NCBI RefSeq assembly: GCF_036010325.1
Contig: NZ_CP108549.1
Span: 6,882,001-6,946,000, forward strand
From: Streptomyces sp. NBC_01210
GTDB taxonomy: Bacteria; Actinomycetota; Actinomycetes; Streptomycetales; Streptomycetaceae
DNA length: 64,000 nt
Direction: 5' to 3'
Of the stretch, positions 1 through 8,574 are shown one piece after another; position 1 is the first letter of the stretch, and each line of letters begins with the position of its first letter. The notes beneath the pieces were generated by a model. The model worked only from the letters and a program-made list of their open reading frames with translations. It made no database searches and was not told where the DNA came from. A program made the position numbers and the translations under genes.

Positions 1-526
1 ACGTGGAGTTGGGCCGGCGTCCGCCCCGGCCCTCGCCCAGCACCTGCCAGCCGCCGCGCGTCAGCGTGATGTACGCACCACAGCGCAGCCCATGCAGAGT
101 GCACGCGTCCCGCAGCCCCCACATCCACGCTCCGTCCTCCTCCGTCCAACGCTCGTCGCCCTCACGGCAGTAGAGCAGCACGGCGGTACGCACGGGCGCG
201 CGAAGACGCAGATCGTGCGGGATGACCCGGCGCAGATGCGCCAGCAGCACGTTGCGGAACTCCCAGCCGTCCACGGGCGCGGAACGCTGGGAGAACGAAG
301 CACTGGCAGTGAGCCGGTCCTCGTGGTCGAGCACGGCGACGACGCCTGTCGCCGGTGCCGGCACGTGCCGGGTGTGCAGTCCACTGACCACCTCGCGGGG
401 GTTGCGCAGCAGCGGTATCCCGGCTGCTGCCCACTCGGCGGGCTCGAGCATCCTGGCGAGTCGGCTGGCGGAGCCGGCCGACGTGGTGATCGAAGTGGCT
501 GCGGACGGAGGGAATCCGAAGGTCAC
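1..526 (-). CDS. conserved hypothetical protein, 3' end beyond the window
   Basis: A reading frame open from a GTG codon at 526 to the window edge gives about 175 codons, so the C-terminus is missing. The GTG is preceded by a good ribosome binding site (GGGAGG, about 5 bases upstream). The product is soluble-looking, with no signal peptide or membrane segment; it has a Trp-rich middle (DGWEFRNVLLAHLRR and GAWMWGLRDAC) and two nearby Cys residues. I do not recognise the family. It lies downstream of recQ on the same strand, across a gap of about 217 bases. The frame was chosen for codon bias and the ribosome binding site; overlapping open frames on both strands fit less well. Confidence 0.6.
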   Translation of the reverse strand, partial: MTFGFPPSAATSITTSAGSASRLARMLEPAEWAAAGIPLLRNPREVVSGLHTRHVPAPATGVVAVLDHEDRLTASASFSQRSAPVDGWEFRNVLLAHLRRVIPHDLRLRAPVRTAVLLYCREGDERWTEEDGAWMWGLRDACTLHGLRCGAYITLTRGGWQVLGEGRGGRRPNST

Positions 527-743
527 GGTCCTCCCTTCACATTCGCGCCCACGGTGCGGGCAGGGTCGGGTGAGGGCGCACCGCGGCACGGCCCTTCCGG
601 ACCGCGAACGGACCGTGCGGGGGAGCGTTCCAATTCTTGCTGCCTCGTGAGCATGCGGCAACGAGCAATTTGGCGCCACCGACAGGAATCGGCGGGTATG
701 ACGCTCATATCCCTGCCCATTTGCGTAGCCGGTGACCCTCCAG

Positions 744-2915
744 TCACGTCTGAATGGCAAGGACCAGCGGAAACACCCCCCGCGCACCTGCCCTGCGCAG
801 TAGTCGCGCCGCCACCGCGAGGGTCCAGCCACTGTCCGAAAGGTCGTCCACCAGCAGAACCGGCCCGTCGGCCTCGGCCAATGTCTCAGCCAGCTGGGGA
901 GGCACCGTGAACGCCTCGTGCAGCGCCCGCACCCGCTGAGCGCTGTTGGTGCGCGAGATCCGTGCCTCCAACGCCTCGGGCACGTACTCGACAGAGCCCA
1001 GCAGCGGCATCCTGCCGACCTCGGCGATCCGGCCGCCCAGGGATCCGACCAGCTGAGGCCTGCTGCGGGAGGCGATGGTGACCACACCGACCGGCCTAGG
1101 CGGTGCGTCCGCCGCGCCGGACGCCCAGCCGCCAGGGCCCTTGGCCCAGTCGGCGAGCACGGTCACCACGGCCTTCACCACCTCGTCCGGCACGGGACCG
1201 TCCGGAGCCTGCGCCGCGAGCATCGGCCGCAGCCGATTGCCCCAGCCGATGTCGGAAAGCCGCCCCAGCGCACGTCCCGGGAAGGACTGCTCCCCTTCGG
1301 GGATACGGCCCTTGAGGCTGACGCCCACCGCCGCCAGCCCGGTCGGCCACATCTTGCGCGGCTCCACATCCACACCCGGCCTGCCCAGCTCCCCGCGCGC
1401 GGCATCCAGAGCCGCCGCGGACACCTTGTCACTGAACCGGGCCCCCGAGCAGTTGTCACAGCGACCGCAGGGTGCCGCTTCCTCGTCGTCCAACTGCCGT
1501 CGCAGGAACTCCATCCGGCAGCCGGTCGACGTCGCGTAGTCACGCATCGCCTGCTGCTCGGACTCCCGCTGCCGGGCGACCCACGCATACCGCTCGGCGT
1601 CGTACGACCAGGGCTGGCCCGTGGTTGTCCAGCCGCCCTTCACCCGGCGCACCGCACCGTCGACGTCGAGGACCTTGAGCATGGTCTCCAGCCGGGTGCG
1701 CCGCAGTTCGACCAGCGGCTCCAGTGCGGGCAGCGAAAGCGGCCTGCCCGCCTGCGCCAGCACATCGAGGGTGCGTCGCACCAGCTCCTCCGGCGGGAAG
1801 GCGACCGAGGCGAAGTACTGCCAGATCGCCTCGTCCTCCTTGCCCGGCAGCAGCAGTACTTCCGCGTGCTCCACACCACGGCCCGCCCGGCCCACCTGCT
1901 GGTAGTAGGCGATGGGGGAGGAGGGCGAACCCATGTGCACGACGAAACCGAGATCGGGCTTGTCGAAGCCCATCCCGAGTGCGGACGTGGCGACGAGGGC
2001 CTTGACGCGGTTGGCGAGCAGATCCTCCTCGGCCTGCTGCCGGTCGGCGTTCTCCGTACGGCCGGTGTACGAGGCCACGGTGTGCCCGCACTGGCGCAGA
2101 TACGCCGTGACCTCCTCGGCAGCCGCGACAGTGAGCGTGTAGATGATCCCGGAGCCGGGCAGCTCGCCGAGATGATCGGCGAGCCAGGCCAGCCGGTTCG
2201 CGGCATCGGGCAGCTGCAGCACACTCAGGCTGAGGCTCTCCCGGTCCAGAGCGCCACGCAGTACAAGGGCGTCCGTGCCCGCCCCCGTACCCAGCTGCTC
2301 GGCGACGTCCGCGGTCACACGGGCATTGGCCGTGGCGGTGGTGGCGAGCACCGGGACCCCGGCCGGCAGCTCCGCGAGCATAGTGCGCAGCCGTCGGTAG
2401 TCGGGCCGGAAGTCATGGCCCCAGTCGGAGATGCAGTGCGCCTCGTCCACCACCAGCAGACCGGTGGCGGCGGCCAGCTTGGGCAGCACCTGGTCACGGA
2501 AATCGGGATTGTTCAGCCGCTCGGGACTGACCAGCAGCACATCCACCTCGCCCGCGGCCACCTCTGCCTGGACCGTGTCCCACTCCTCCGTGTTGGAGGA
2601 ATTGATGGTCCGGGCGCTGATACCGGCCCGCGCCGCGGCCTCCACCTGGTTGCGCATGAGCGCGAGCAGGGGAGAGACGATCACGGTCGGTCCGCTGCCG
2701 CGCTCACGCAGCAGCGAGGTCGCGACGAAATACACCGCAGACTTGCCCCACCCGGTCCGCTGCACGACCAGAGCCCTGCGCTTGTCCGCCACGAGCGCCT
2801 CGATCGCCCGCCACTGATCCCCGCGCAGCCGGGCCGCGCCCGTCGTGTCCGAGACGAGGCGGGCGAGTACGGAGTCGGCCGAGGCCCTGAGATCTGCGCG
2901 GTCTGCGTTGGTCAT
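744..2915 (-). CDS. recQ: RecQ-type ATP-dependent DNA helicase with phosphoribosyltransferase-like C-terminus
   Basis: A 3'-5' superfamily 2 DNA helicase, expected to unwind recombination and repair intermediates. From the ATG at 2915 (723 residues) the order is: a Q-motif-like segment near 31-41, Walker A RTGWGKS at 53-59, DEAH at 157-160, a helicase C domain with the QVGRAGR motif, and a RecQ zinc-binding Cys cluster (CGRCDNC). The last 40 or so residues contain VLLVDDLSDSGWT, which matches the PRPP-loop signature of type I phosphoribosyltransferases. The open frame extends upstream to 3011, but the ATG at 2915 fits the conserved N-terminus better. It is divergent from the DUF4192 gene across a region with two inverted DnaA boxes. 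Confidence 0.93.
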   Translation of the reverse strand: MTNADRADLRASADSVLARLVSDTTGAARLRGDQWRAIEALVADKRRALVVQRTGWGKSAVYFVATSLLRERGSGPTVIVSPLLALMRNQVEAAARAGISARTINSSNTEEWDTVQAEVAAGEVDVLLVSPERLNNPDFRDQVLPKLAAATGLLVVDEAHCISDWGHDFRPDYRRLRTMLAELPAGVPVLATTATANARVTADVAEQLGTGAGTDALVLRGALDRESLSLSVLQLPDAANRLAWLADHLGELPGSGIIYTLTVAAAEEVTAYLRQCGHTVASYTGRTENADRQQAEEDLLANRVKALVATSALGMGFDKPDLGFVVHMGSPSSPIAYYQQVGRAGRGVEHAEVLLLPGKEDEAIWQYFASVAFPPEELVRRTLDVLAQAGRPLSLPALEPLVELRRTRLETMLKVLDVDGAVRRVKGGWTTTGQPWSYDAERYAWVARQRESEQQAMRDYATSTGCRMEFLRRQLDDEEAAPCGRCDNCSGARFSDKVSAAALDAARGELGRPGVDVEPRKMWPTGLAAVGVSLKGRIPEGEQSFPGRALGRLSDIGWGNRLRPMLAAQAPDGPVPDEVVKAVVTVLADWAKGPGGWASGAADAPPRPVGVVTIASRSRPQLVGSLGGRIAEVGRMPLLGSVEYVPEALEARISRTNSAQRVRALHEAFTVPPQLAETLAEADGPVLLVDDLSDSGWTLAVAARLLRRAGARGVFPLVLAIQT

Positions 2916-2964
2916 GCCCCCATGCAACCCGATGGCGCTGACAAAGCGCGAACGAAGCCGCGAG

Positions 2965-2988
2965 CCTGTGGATAAAGTTATCCACAGG
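2965..2988. promoter_or_regulatory. paired inverted DnaA boxes
   Basis: A perfect inverted repeat: CCTGTGGATAA, a 2-base spacer AG, then TTATCCACAGG. Each arm contains the canonical 9-mer TTATCCACA DnaA box. It lies in the intergenic region between divergent recQ and the DUF4192 gene, about 50 bases upstream of the recQ start and 38 bases upstream of the DUF4192 start. The sequence match is direct; DnaA binding is inferred. Confidence 0.55.
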
Positions 2989-3025
2989 GGTCGCGATGCC
3001 GGAGCCGCCACGAGACCGTCGTGCC

Positions 3026-4348
3026 ATGAACACGCACCACGAACACACCGGTCCGACCGACGAGCAGCAGATCACCCTGCGCGGCCCTGCCGAACTGGCC
3101 GACGCCCTGCCGTACATGATGGGCTTCCATCCGAACGATTCGATCGTGCTCGTCGCGCTGCACGGCAGCCGCGGCCGCTTCGGCGGGCGGCTGAGGCTCG
3201 GCATTCCACGCTCGCCGCGCGAATGGTCGCCCGTGGCCGAACAGCTCGCGGAGTGTCTGATCGAAGGCAGCGAACGTCGCGGTTCGCGCCCCGACGGCAT
3301 TGTCGTCTTCCTCTGCCAGGATCCGGCGGACGGCGAGACGAGCCGCTCTGTGATGGAGCGGCTGCGCCCGCTCGCGCAACGGCTGCGCACCGCCTGCGGC
3401 ACCCTTGAGGTGCCCGTCTACGAGGCTCTCTGTATCTCCGACGGCCGTTACTGGTCCTACTGCTGTCCCGACGTGCGCTGCTGCCCGCCCGAAGGCAGTG
3501 CGCTTGCCCTGCCCGGCACTTCGGTGATGGCCGCGGCCGCCGCCTACGTGGGGGTCCAAGTGCGTGGCTCCCTGCGGGAGATGGAGGGGCGGCTCGCGCC
3601 CTGGACGACCCCGGCTGCGTCCGACCAGGAGAAGGCGCTGGACACCGCGGGTTCCGCGCTGCTGCCCAGGATCCTGGACGGAACGGGGCGTGAGCAGGTC
3701 GCCGCGGAGACCCTCGCGCTGGCCCGCCGGCTGATGAAACGCATCGCGGAGACACCGCGGGATGGCGGCCGGGCCGAGTCGGATGTCGCGGACGACCGGC
3801 TCATCGCACATGACGAGGCGGCCGCTGTGATCCTGGGCCTGCAGGACCGGGACACCCGTGACCGGGCTGCGGAATGGATGGAAGGAGCCGACGCGGAACC
3901 GGCGCTACGCCTCTGGCGGGCGCTGGCCCGCCGATGCGTCGGCCCGTACTCCGAGCACGCGGCCGCGCCGCTCACCCTCGCCGGCTGGGTCGCCTGGTCC
4001 ACCGGCGACGAACCCGGCGCGCGGGTCGCCCTCGGACTCGCCCTGCGCGTCGACCCCGAGTACGTCTTCGCCCGGCTTCTGCACCAGGCGTGCAATGAGG
4101 GCCTGGATCCGGAGGCGCTGCGCAGCTGTCTGCGCACGGACCGCGGCACACGGGCCTCCGCGAGGACCCGCCGGGGCGCGCGCCCGCACCGTTCGCGCCC
4201 GCGGCAGGTCCGGCCGGCGACTCGCAAGCCGACCACCGGCAAGAAGGAGCACCCGTCCGCCGGGACACGCCCCGGCGGTACGGCGGCGGGGAACCGCAGT
4301 CGCGCGCGCAGGCGCAGCGGGCAGCGCGGCACCAGAAGCGGGCGTTGA
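3026..4348 (+). CDS. DUF4192 domain-containing protein
   Basis: A 440-residue actinobacterial protein of the DUF4192 family, whose function is unknown. The family signature is at the N-terminus: LRGPAELADALPYMMGFHPN followed by DSIVLVALHG. The start is the ATG at 3026; an in-frame upstream extension to 2996 lacks a good ribosome binding site. The last 70 or so residues are very rich in Arg, Gly and Thr with almost no acidic residues, suggesting a disordered nucleic-acid-binding tail. It is divergent from recQ, and the DnaA-box pair sits between them. No membrane segments are seen. Confidence 0.88.
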   Translation: MNTHHEHTGPTDEQQITLRGPAELADALPYMMGFHPNDSIVLVALHGSRGRFGGRLRLGIPRSPREWSPVAEQLAECLIEGSERRGSRPDGIVVFLCQDPADGETSRSVMERLRPLAQRLRTACGTLEVPVYEALCISDGRYWSYCCPDVRCCPPEGSALALPGTSVMAAAAAYVGVQVRGSLREMEGRLAPWTTPAASDQEKALDTAGSALLPRILDGTGREQVAAETLALARRLMKRIAETPRDGGRAESDVADDRLIAHDEAAAVILGLQDRDTRDRAAEWMEGADAEPALRLWRALARRCVGPYSEHAAAPLTLAGWVAWSTGDEPGARVALGLALRVDPEYVFARLLHQACNEGLDPEALRSCLRTDRGTRASARTRRGARPHRSRPRQVRPATRKPTTGKKEHPSAGTRPGGTAAGNRSRARRRSGQRGTRSGR

Positions 4349-4507
4349 TGCCCGGGACCCCGCCGCCTGTCCGGATCAGCAGGCTCGGTCTCGGGACGGT
4401 CGAGCAGGCCCCCGACGGCCTTCAGTTGGGGGTCTGAGCCGGTGGGCGCGCAGGGCTGGGGGAACGGGTGAAGAAAGAGTCGACGCAGGTGAAGAAGGGA
4501 GTGTTTA

Positions 4508-4522
4508 TCGTCAGGCAGACGA
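4508..4522. promoter_or_regulatory. inverted repeat upstream of the NUDIX regulator
   Basis: TCGTC-AGGCA-GACGA, perfect 5-base arms around a 5-base spacer, ending 13 bases before the start codon of the NUDIX/winged-helix gene. The position would suit autoregulation by the encoded regulator. This is inferred from symmetry and position only. Confidence 0.35.
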
Positions 4523-4535
4523 CTATGATCGCGGC

Positions 4536-5300
4536 ATGTCGCCCTACGACCCGTCGGCCTTTCCGCCCTTTGCTGTCACCGTCGACCTGGTCGTGCTCAC
4601 TGTGCGCCGCCATGCGCTGTGCGCGCTGGTCGTACGCCGCGGAGAGCCGCCGTTTCAGGGCCGGTGGGCGCTGCCCGGCGGCTTCGTCAGGGGCGACGAG
4701 GATCTGGCCGCGGCCGCAGCACGCGAGCTCGCCGAGGAGACCGGGCTGTGCGCGCACGACCCCGCTTCCCCGGCACCTGGCAACGGCGCACATCTCGAGC
4801 AGCTGGCCACCTATGGCGACCCAAAGCGGGACCCTCGTATGCGGGTGGTCAGCGTCGCTCATCTGGTGCTGGCCCCGGACCTGCCCGCACCCCGCGCGGG
4901 CGGCGACGCGAATAGCGCCCGGTGGGCCCCTGTCGAGGATCTGCTGGGCCAGGAGAACGGCTTCGGCCGTGAGGAGGAGCAGCCCGCAGCGCTCGCCTTC
5001 GACCATGCGCGGATCCTGGCCGACGGGGTGGAGAGGGCGCGATCCAAGATCGAGTACTCCTCGCTGGCGACTGCCTTCTGCCCGTCGGAGTTCACCGTCG
5101 GCGAGCTGCGGCGGGTGTACGAAGCGGTCTGGGGCGTTGCTCTCGACCCCCGGAACTTCCATCGCAAGGTGACCGGCACCCCGGGCTTCCTGGTCCCGGC
5201 CGGCGGGACCACCACCCGGCAGGGCGGCCGCCCTGCCCAGCTCTTCCGGGCAGGCGGCGCCACCGTGCTCAACCCGCCGATGCTGCGCCCCGAAGTCTGA
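4536..5300 (+). CDS. NUDIX hydrolase with C-terminal winged helix (NrtR-type regulator)
   Basis: 254 residues. A complete NUDIX box lies at 49-71 (GFVRGDE, then RELAEETGL seven residues later), so catalysis may be intact. The C-terminal 90 residues (FTVGELRRVYEAVWG, then NFHRKVTGTPGFL, then RPAQLFR) match the winged-helix domain of NrtR-like proteins, which sense ADP-ribose-type nucleotides and control NAD or sugar metabolism genes. No NAD biosynthesis gene is adjacent, so the target is unknown. The ATG at 4536 starts at the family N-terminus; the long upstream in-frame extension overlaps the DUF4192 gene and is not credible. A small inverted repeat lies just upstream. Confidence 0.85.
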   Translation: MSPYDPSAFPPFAVTVDLVVLTVRRHALCALVVRRGEPPFQGRWALPGGFVRGDEDLAAAAARELAEETGLCAHDPASPAPGNGAHLEQLATYGDPKRDPRMRVVSVAHLVLAPDLPAPRAGGDANSARWAPVEDLLGQENGFGREEEQPAALAFDHARILADGVERARSKIEYSSLATAFCPSEFTVGELRRVYEAVWGVALDPRNFHRKVTGTPGFLVPAGGTTTRQGGRPAQLFRAGGATVLNPPMLRPEV

Positions 5301-5414
5301 GCGAGGTCTGACACCCGGTCCTCTGGCGGCTGCACTAAAAGTCGGAAATGTCGCGCTATCTTGCTGCGGTACCCGCCCTGCCGCCGAGCGGTCTCACCTA
5401 CCGCGAGAGAAGCG

Positions 5415-7187
5415 ATGCTCCAGGCCATCGGACTCACCAGCACCCGCCGCCGAGACCTCCCGCCAGCCGTCGACGATCTCACCTTCGAAGCCCGGTCCGG
5501 CTCTGTCACGGCCCTTCTCGGTGCACCTGGCTCGGGCAAGACGGCGGCGCTGCGCCTGATGCTCGAACTCGAGTCCGGCCGGGGCGTCACCTACTTCCGC
5601 GGCAGCCCCCTCCATCGCATCGCCCACCCTGCCCGCGAGGTCGGTGTGCTCCTCGGCGACGTACCGGGCCATCCCGCTCGGACGGCCAGGGGTCAGCTCC
5701 GTATGCTCTGCGCAGCCGCTGGAGTGCCCGCGTCCCGTGCCGACGAGATGCTCGAGGTTGTCGGTCTCGCCGGTCTCGCCGGCCAGCGCCTCGACGCCCT
5801 CTCCCTCGGTATGGACCGCAGACTCGGGCTTGCCTCCGCCCTCTTGGGCGACCCGCAGACGCTGATCCTCGACGAGCCCGGCCGAGGCCTCTCGGCCGGT
5901 GAGAACAGTTGGCTGTACGGGCTGTTGCGCTCCCGCGCCTCGTGCGGCGGCACCGTTCTCTACACCACCAGTGATCCCAAGGGGGCCGCCCGCCTCGCTG
6001 ATCGTGTCATCACCCTCGACAAGGGCCGCCTCGTTGCCGACCAGGACGCGGAAACCTTCTCCCGTACCAGGCTCCGCCCGCGCGTCGCCGTCCGCACTCC
6101 GCACGCCGCCCGCCTCGCCGCCGCTGTCGCCCGCGAGGCACGCGCCGCCCAGCGCTCCGTCGAAGTGGTCACCGAGGAGGGCAGCCTGCTCTCCGTCTAC
6201 GGCAGCAGCTGCCCCGAGATCGGCGAAACCGCCTTCCGGCACGGTGTACTCGTCCACCGGCTCAGCGACGAGATCGGCGACACAGGCCCGGTCGCGGCGC
6301 CCGCGCCTGACTCCGCACCTGACGCCGCGCCTGCCCGCGAGGCCCAGAAACGGCCCGTCCCGGCCGCGGCGGAGCGCCCCGGCCCTATGCCTCTCCCGCC
6401 CCCGCCGCGCCCCGTACGCAGCCCCCTGAGGCCTCTGCGCTATGAAATCCGCCGTCTCCTCGGAGTCCGGACCGCGGCGTTGATCGCGGCGGCCGCGCTC
6501 GTCGCCTCCCTCGCCCTCTGCGTCCTGCTCGCCCGCATCGGCGACGCCCCGCTGCCGGCCCTGCTCGCCGCCTGGCCCGAGTACCTCCCGCTGCCGCCCG
6601 CCGCCTTCGGTGCCGGCCTGGTCGGGGCGCTCTCCTACGGTGAGGAGTTCCGCTATCCGGCGCTCGCCGCCGCCCGCGGCACCGTTCCCCGCCGCCTCGG
6701 CCTCCTCCTCGCCAAACTCACGGTGACCTCCGTGTTCGCCCTGCTGCTCGCGCTCCTCGTTGCGGTGGCCGACGCCCAGGCCCTCCGCCTTGTGTATGGC
6801 ACCGACATGACTCCCGCCCCGCGGAACTGGCCTGCTCTGGTGGCCAGTTGGGGCGGGCTCGCGGTCGGCTGCGCCTGGGCCGGGCTGCTCGCCGCCGGAG
6901 TCTTCCGGGTCACGTCCGCCGGAGTGGCCGCCGTACTCGCTGTACCGGTCCTCGTCGCCCCCCTCGTGCAGACGGCGCTCGTCGTTCCGCCAGCACGTTC
7001 GATCGCCGGACTTCCCGTCAGGCTGCGCGAGCTGGCCTGGGTGCAGCTGCCGCAGCAGGCCGACCGTTGGCTGATGGCCGCCGTACGCCTCGTCGCCCAA
7101 CCCTTCGGCGCGGCACTGGCGTTGTCACTCTCGGCCCTGATCTGCGCATATCTGTTCACGGGCCTTCGTCGCAGGCCACGTTGGTGA
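5415..7187 (+). CDS. ABC transporter, ATPase and permease in one chain
   Basis: 590 residues. The N-terminal half is an ABC ATPase with Walker A GAPGSGKT near residue 38, an LSLGMDRR-type signature and Walker B LILDEPG. Residues from about 300 to 365 form a Pro/Ala-rich linker. The C-terminal 220 residues hold about six hydrophobic segments resembling ABC-2 type permeases. The order ATPase-then-membrane domain is unusual for classical exporters and resembles the fused systems common in Streptomyces; the substrate cannot be told. Start: ATG at 5415 after GAGAGAAG. It precedes whiH on the same strand, with 159 bases between. Confidence 0.85.
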   Translation: MLQAIGLTSTRRRDLPPAVDDLTFEARSGSVTALLGAPGSGKTAALRLMLELESGRGVTYFRGSPLHRIAHPAREVGVLLGDVPGHPARTARGQLRMLCAAAGVPASRADEMLEVVGLAGLAGQRLDALSLGMDRRLGLASALLGDPQTLILDEPGRGLSAGENSWLYGLLRSRASCGGTVLYTTSDPKGAARLADRVITLDKGRLVADQDAETFSRTRLRPRVAVRTPHAARLAAAVAREARAAQRSVEVVTEEGSLLSVYGSSCPEIGETAFRHGVLVHRLSDEIGDTGPVAAPAPDSAPDAAPAREAQKRPVPAAAERPGPMPLPPPPRPVRSPLRPLRYEIRRLLGVRTAALIAAAALVASLALCVLLARIGDAPLPALLAAWPEYLPLPPAAFGAGLVGALSYGEEFRYPALAAARGTVPRRLGLLLAKLTVTSVFALLLALLVAVADAQALRLVYGTDMTPAPRNWPALVASWGGLAVGCAWAGLLAAGVFRVTSAGVAAVLAVPVLVAPLVQTALVVPPARSIAGLPVRLRELAWVQLPQQADRWLMAAVRLVAQPFGAALALSLSALICAYLFTGLRRRPRW

Positions 7188-7228
7188 TCATGATCGACCG
7201 GGTCTCGACGAAGTGTTCGCAACTCCCT

Positions 7229-7254
7229 TGAAGGCGCCCGTTTCTTTCCGATAA
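7229..7254 (+). promoter_or_regulatory. candidate sigma-WhiG promoter of whiH
   Basis: TGAA at 7229-7232 and TCCGATAA at 7247-7254, separated by 14 bases, resemble the sigma-WhiG/motility-type consensus (TAAA, about 15 bases, GCCGATAA). Dependence of whiH on sigma-WhiG is established in S. coelicolor. The match here is imperfect in both boxes. Confidence 0.5.
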
Positions 7255-7346
7255 GGCGTCAATTGCGAGGCGAGCGCCGATCACCCTTTCGTGTGCTTTT
7301 CACCAAAGACCTCAAGGGCCACGGGAGCCGCGCCGACAAAGGATGC

Positions 7347-8234
7347 GTGAGTACCCTTGCGCACACCATGATGACCGCCGCCCGCCCCGCCGAGTCCGGC
7401 CTCGCCGGCCCGGGCGAACTCGATCGATACCCCTACGCGGAGTCGCCCGGCGCCGACCGCGTCGGCCCTCCCTCCTGGGACGGCGCCGACGCCGAGTTGG
7501 GCCGGGTCGGCCGCCGCGCGGCAGGCAGCCGCGGCCGCGGACTGCACGGCCAACTCGTCCAGCAACTTGGCCAGATGATCGTCTCGGGGGACCTCGGTGC
7601 GGACCGCCCGCTCGTCCCTGAGGAGATCGGCCAGCGCTTCGAGGTCTCCCGCACCGTCGTCCGTGAATCCCTACGCGTTCTCGAGGCCAAGGGCCTGGTC
7701 AGCGCCCGCCCCAATGTCGGAACCCGGGTCCGTCCGGTCAGCGACTGGAATCTGCTGGACCCCGACATCATCGAGTGGCGTGCCTTCGGCCCGCAGCGGG
7801 ACGATCAGCGTCGGGAGCTGGGCGAGCTGCGGTGGACCATCGAGCCCCTCGCCGCGCGCCTCGCCGCAGGTCACGGGCGTGAGGACGTTCAGCAGCGGCT
7901 CGGCGACATGGTCGAGATCATGGGTCACTCCCTCGCTCAGGGGGACGGGATCACGTTCTCGCGGGCCGACGCGGAGTTCCACTCCCTCCTCATCCAGCTC
8001 GCAGGCAACCGCATGCTCGAGCACCTCTCCGGCATCGTCTCCGCCGCACTCCAGGTCTCCGGCGGCCCGGTCACCGGCTGTGACCGCCCTACCGAGGTCT
8101 CTCTGGCCCACCATGCGCGGATCGCCGACGCACTCGCCACCGGCGACCCGCACGCCGCCGAGTCGGCCATGCGCCAACTGCTCACCGCTCACTCAGAGGT
8201 GGAGCGAGTCGTGCCTGCGCCGCGCGAGCACTGA
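7347..8234 (+). CDS. whiH: WhiH, GntR-family sporulation regulator
   Basis: 295 residues from a GTG at 7347. An N-terminal extension of about 60 residues is followed by a GntR/FadR winged helix (PEEIGQRFEVSRTVVRES, then LRVLEAKGLV) and an FCD-type ligand-binding domain containing the FHSLLIQLAGNRML motif. WhiH is needed for sporulation septation in aerial hyphae of S. coelicolor; the assignment rests on remembered sequence similarity and on the conserved position directly upstream of hrdB. Alternative start: the ATG at 7368. A long terminator hairpin follows the gene, and a candidate sigma-WhiG promoter precedes it. Confidence 0.88.
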   Translation: MSTLAHTMMTAARPAESGLAGPGELDRYPYAESPGADRVGPPSWDGADAELGRVGRRAAGSRGRGLHGQLVQQLGQMIVSGDLGADRPLVPEEIGQRFEVSRTVVRESLRVLEAKGLVSARPNVGTRVRPVSDWNLLDPDIIEWRAFGPQRDDQRRELGELRWTIEPLAARLAAGHGREDVQQRLGDMVEIMGHSLAQGDGITFSRADAEFHSLLIQLAGNRMLEHLSGIVSAALQVSGGPVTGCDRPTEVSLAHHARIADALATGDPHAAESAMRQLLTAHSEVERVVPAPREH

Positions 8235-8274
8235 GCGCAGGACGCGGCCAGGGAGTACAGAGGCGTACGCATCG

Positions 8275-8309
8275 CGTGTCGCCGGATTCCATGGGGATCC
8301 GGCGACACG
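8275..8309 (+). terminator. terminator downstream of whiH
   Basis: A 16-base stem (CGTGTCGCCGGATTCC pairing with GGGATCCGGCGACACG, one G-U pair) with a 3-base loop, 41 bases after the whiH stop. It separates whiH from the hrdB promoters. Confidence 0.8.
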
Positions 8310-8380
8310 ATTATGTGGCGAACGACCTCTCTGGCCGTTTTGTCGTAAATGAGGTGTGACTCGGGCCACGTGGATTGGGC

Positions 8381-8407
8381 GTAACACTCCTCGAAACAAC
8401 GCGATGA
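8381..8407 (+). promoter_or_regulatory. candidate hrdB promoter, ECF type
   Basis: GTAAC at 8381-8385 and CGATGA at 8402-8407, spaced 16 bases, form an ECF-sigma-like promoter about 170 bases before the hrdB start. In S. coelicolor and S. griseus the main hrdB promoter depends on the ECF sigma factor ShbA; the element assignment here is from memory of that promoter. The rest of 8235-8574 is leader sequence without a convincing gene. Confidence 0.5.
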
Positions 8408-8574
8408 CCTAAGAGGTGACAGCCGAGGAGGGAATACAGCAGCCATACACGGCGCTGTGCAGCTCCGAGGTTTCATCCCGCGCCACCGGCACATCCGCAG
8501 CCCGGTGGTCGTCGGCTCCGGCCCGATCATGGGTGGGGCCGGAAGCCGTTTTCCATCGTTCCGAGAGGTTGTTC

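Noticed and set aside
918..2975. A 685-codon plus-strand frame across recQ
   Set aside because: Antisense shadow; the minus-strand frame contains complete helicase motifs.
2965..2988. A chromosomal replication origin
   Set aside because: Only two DnaA boxes are seen. Streptomyces oriC holds many boxes between dnaA and dnaN, neither of which is in the window.
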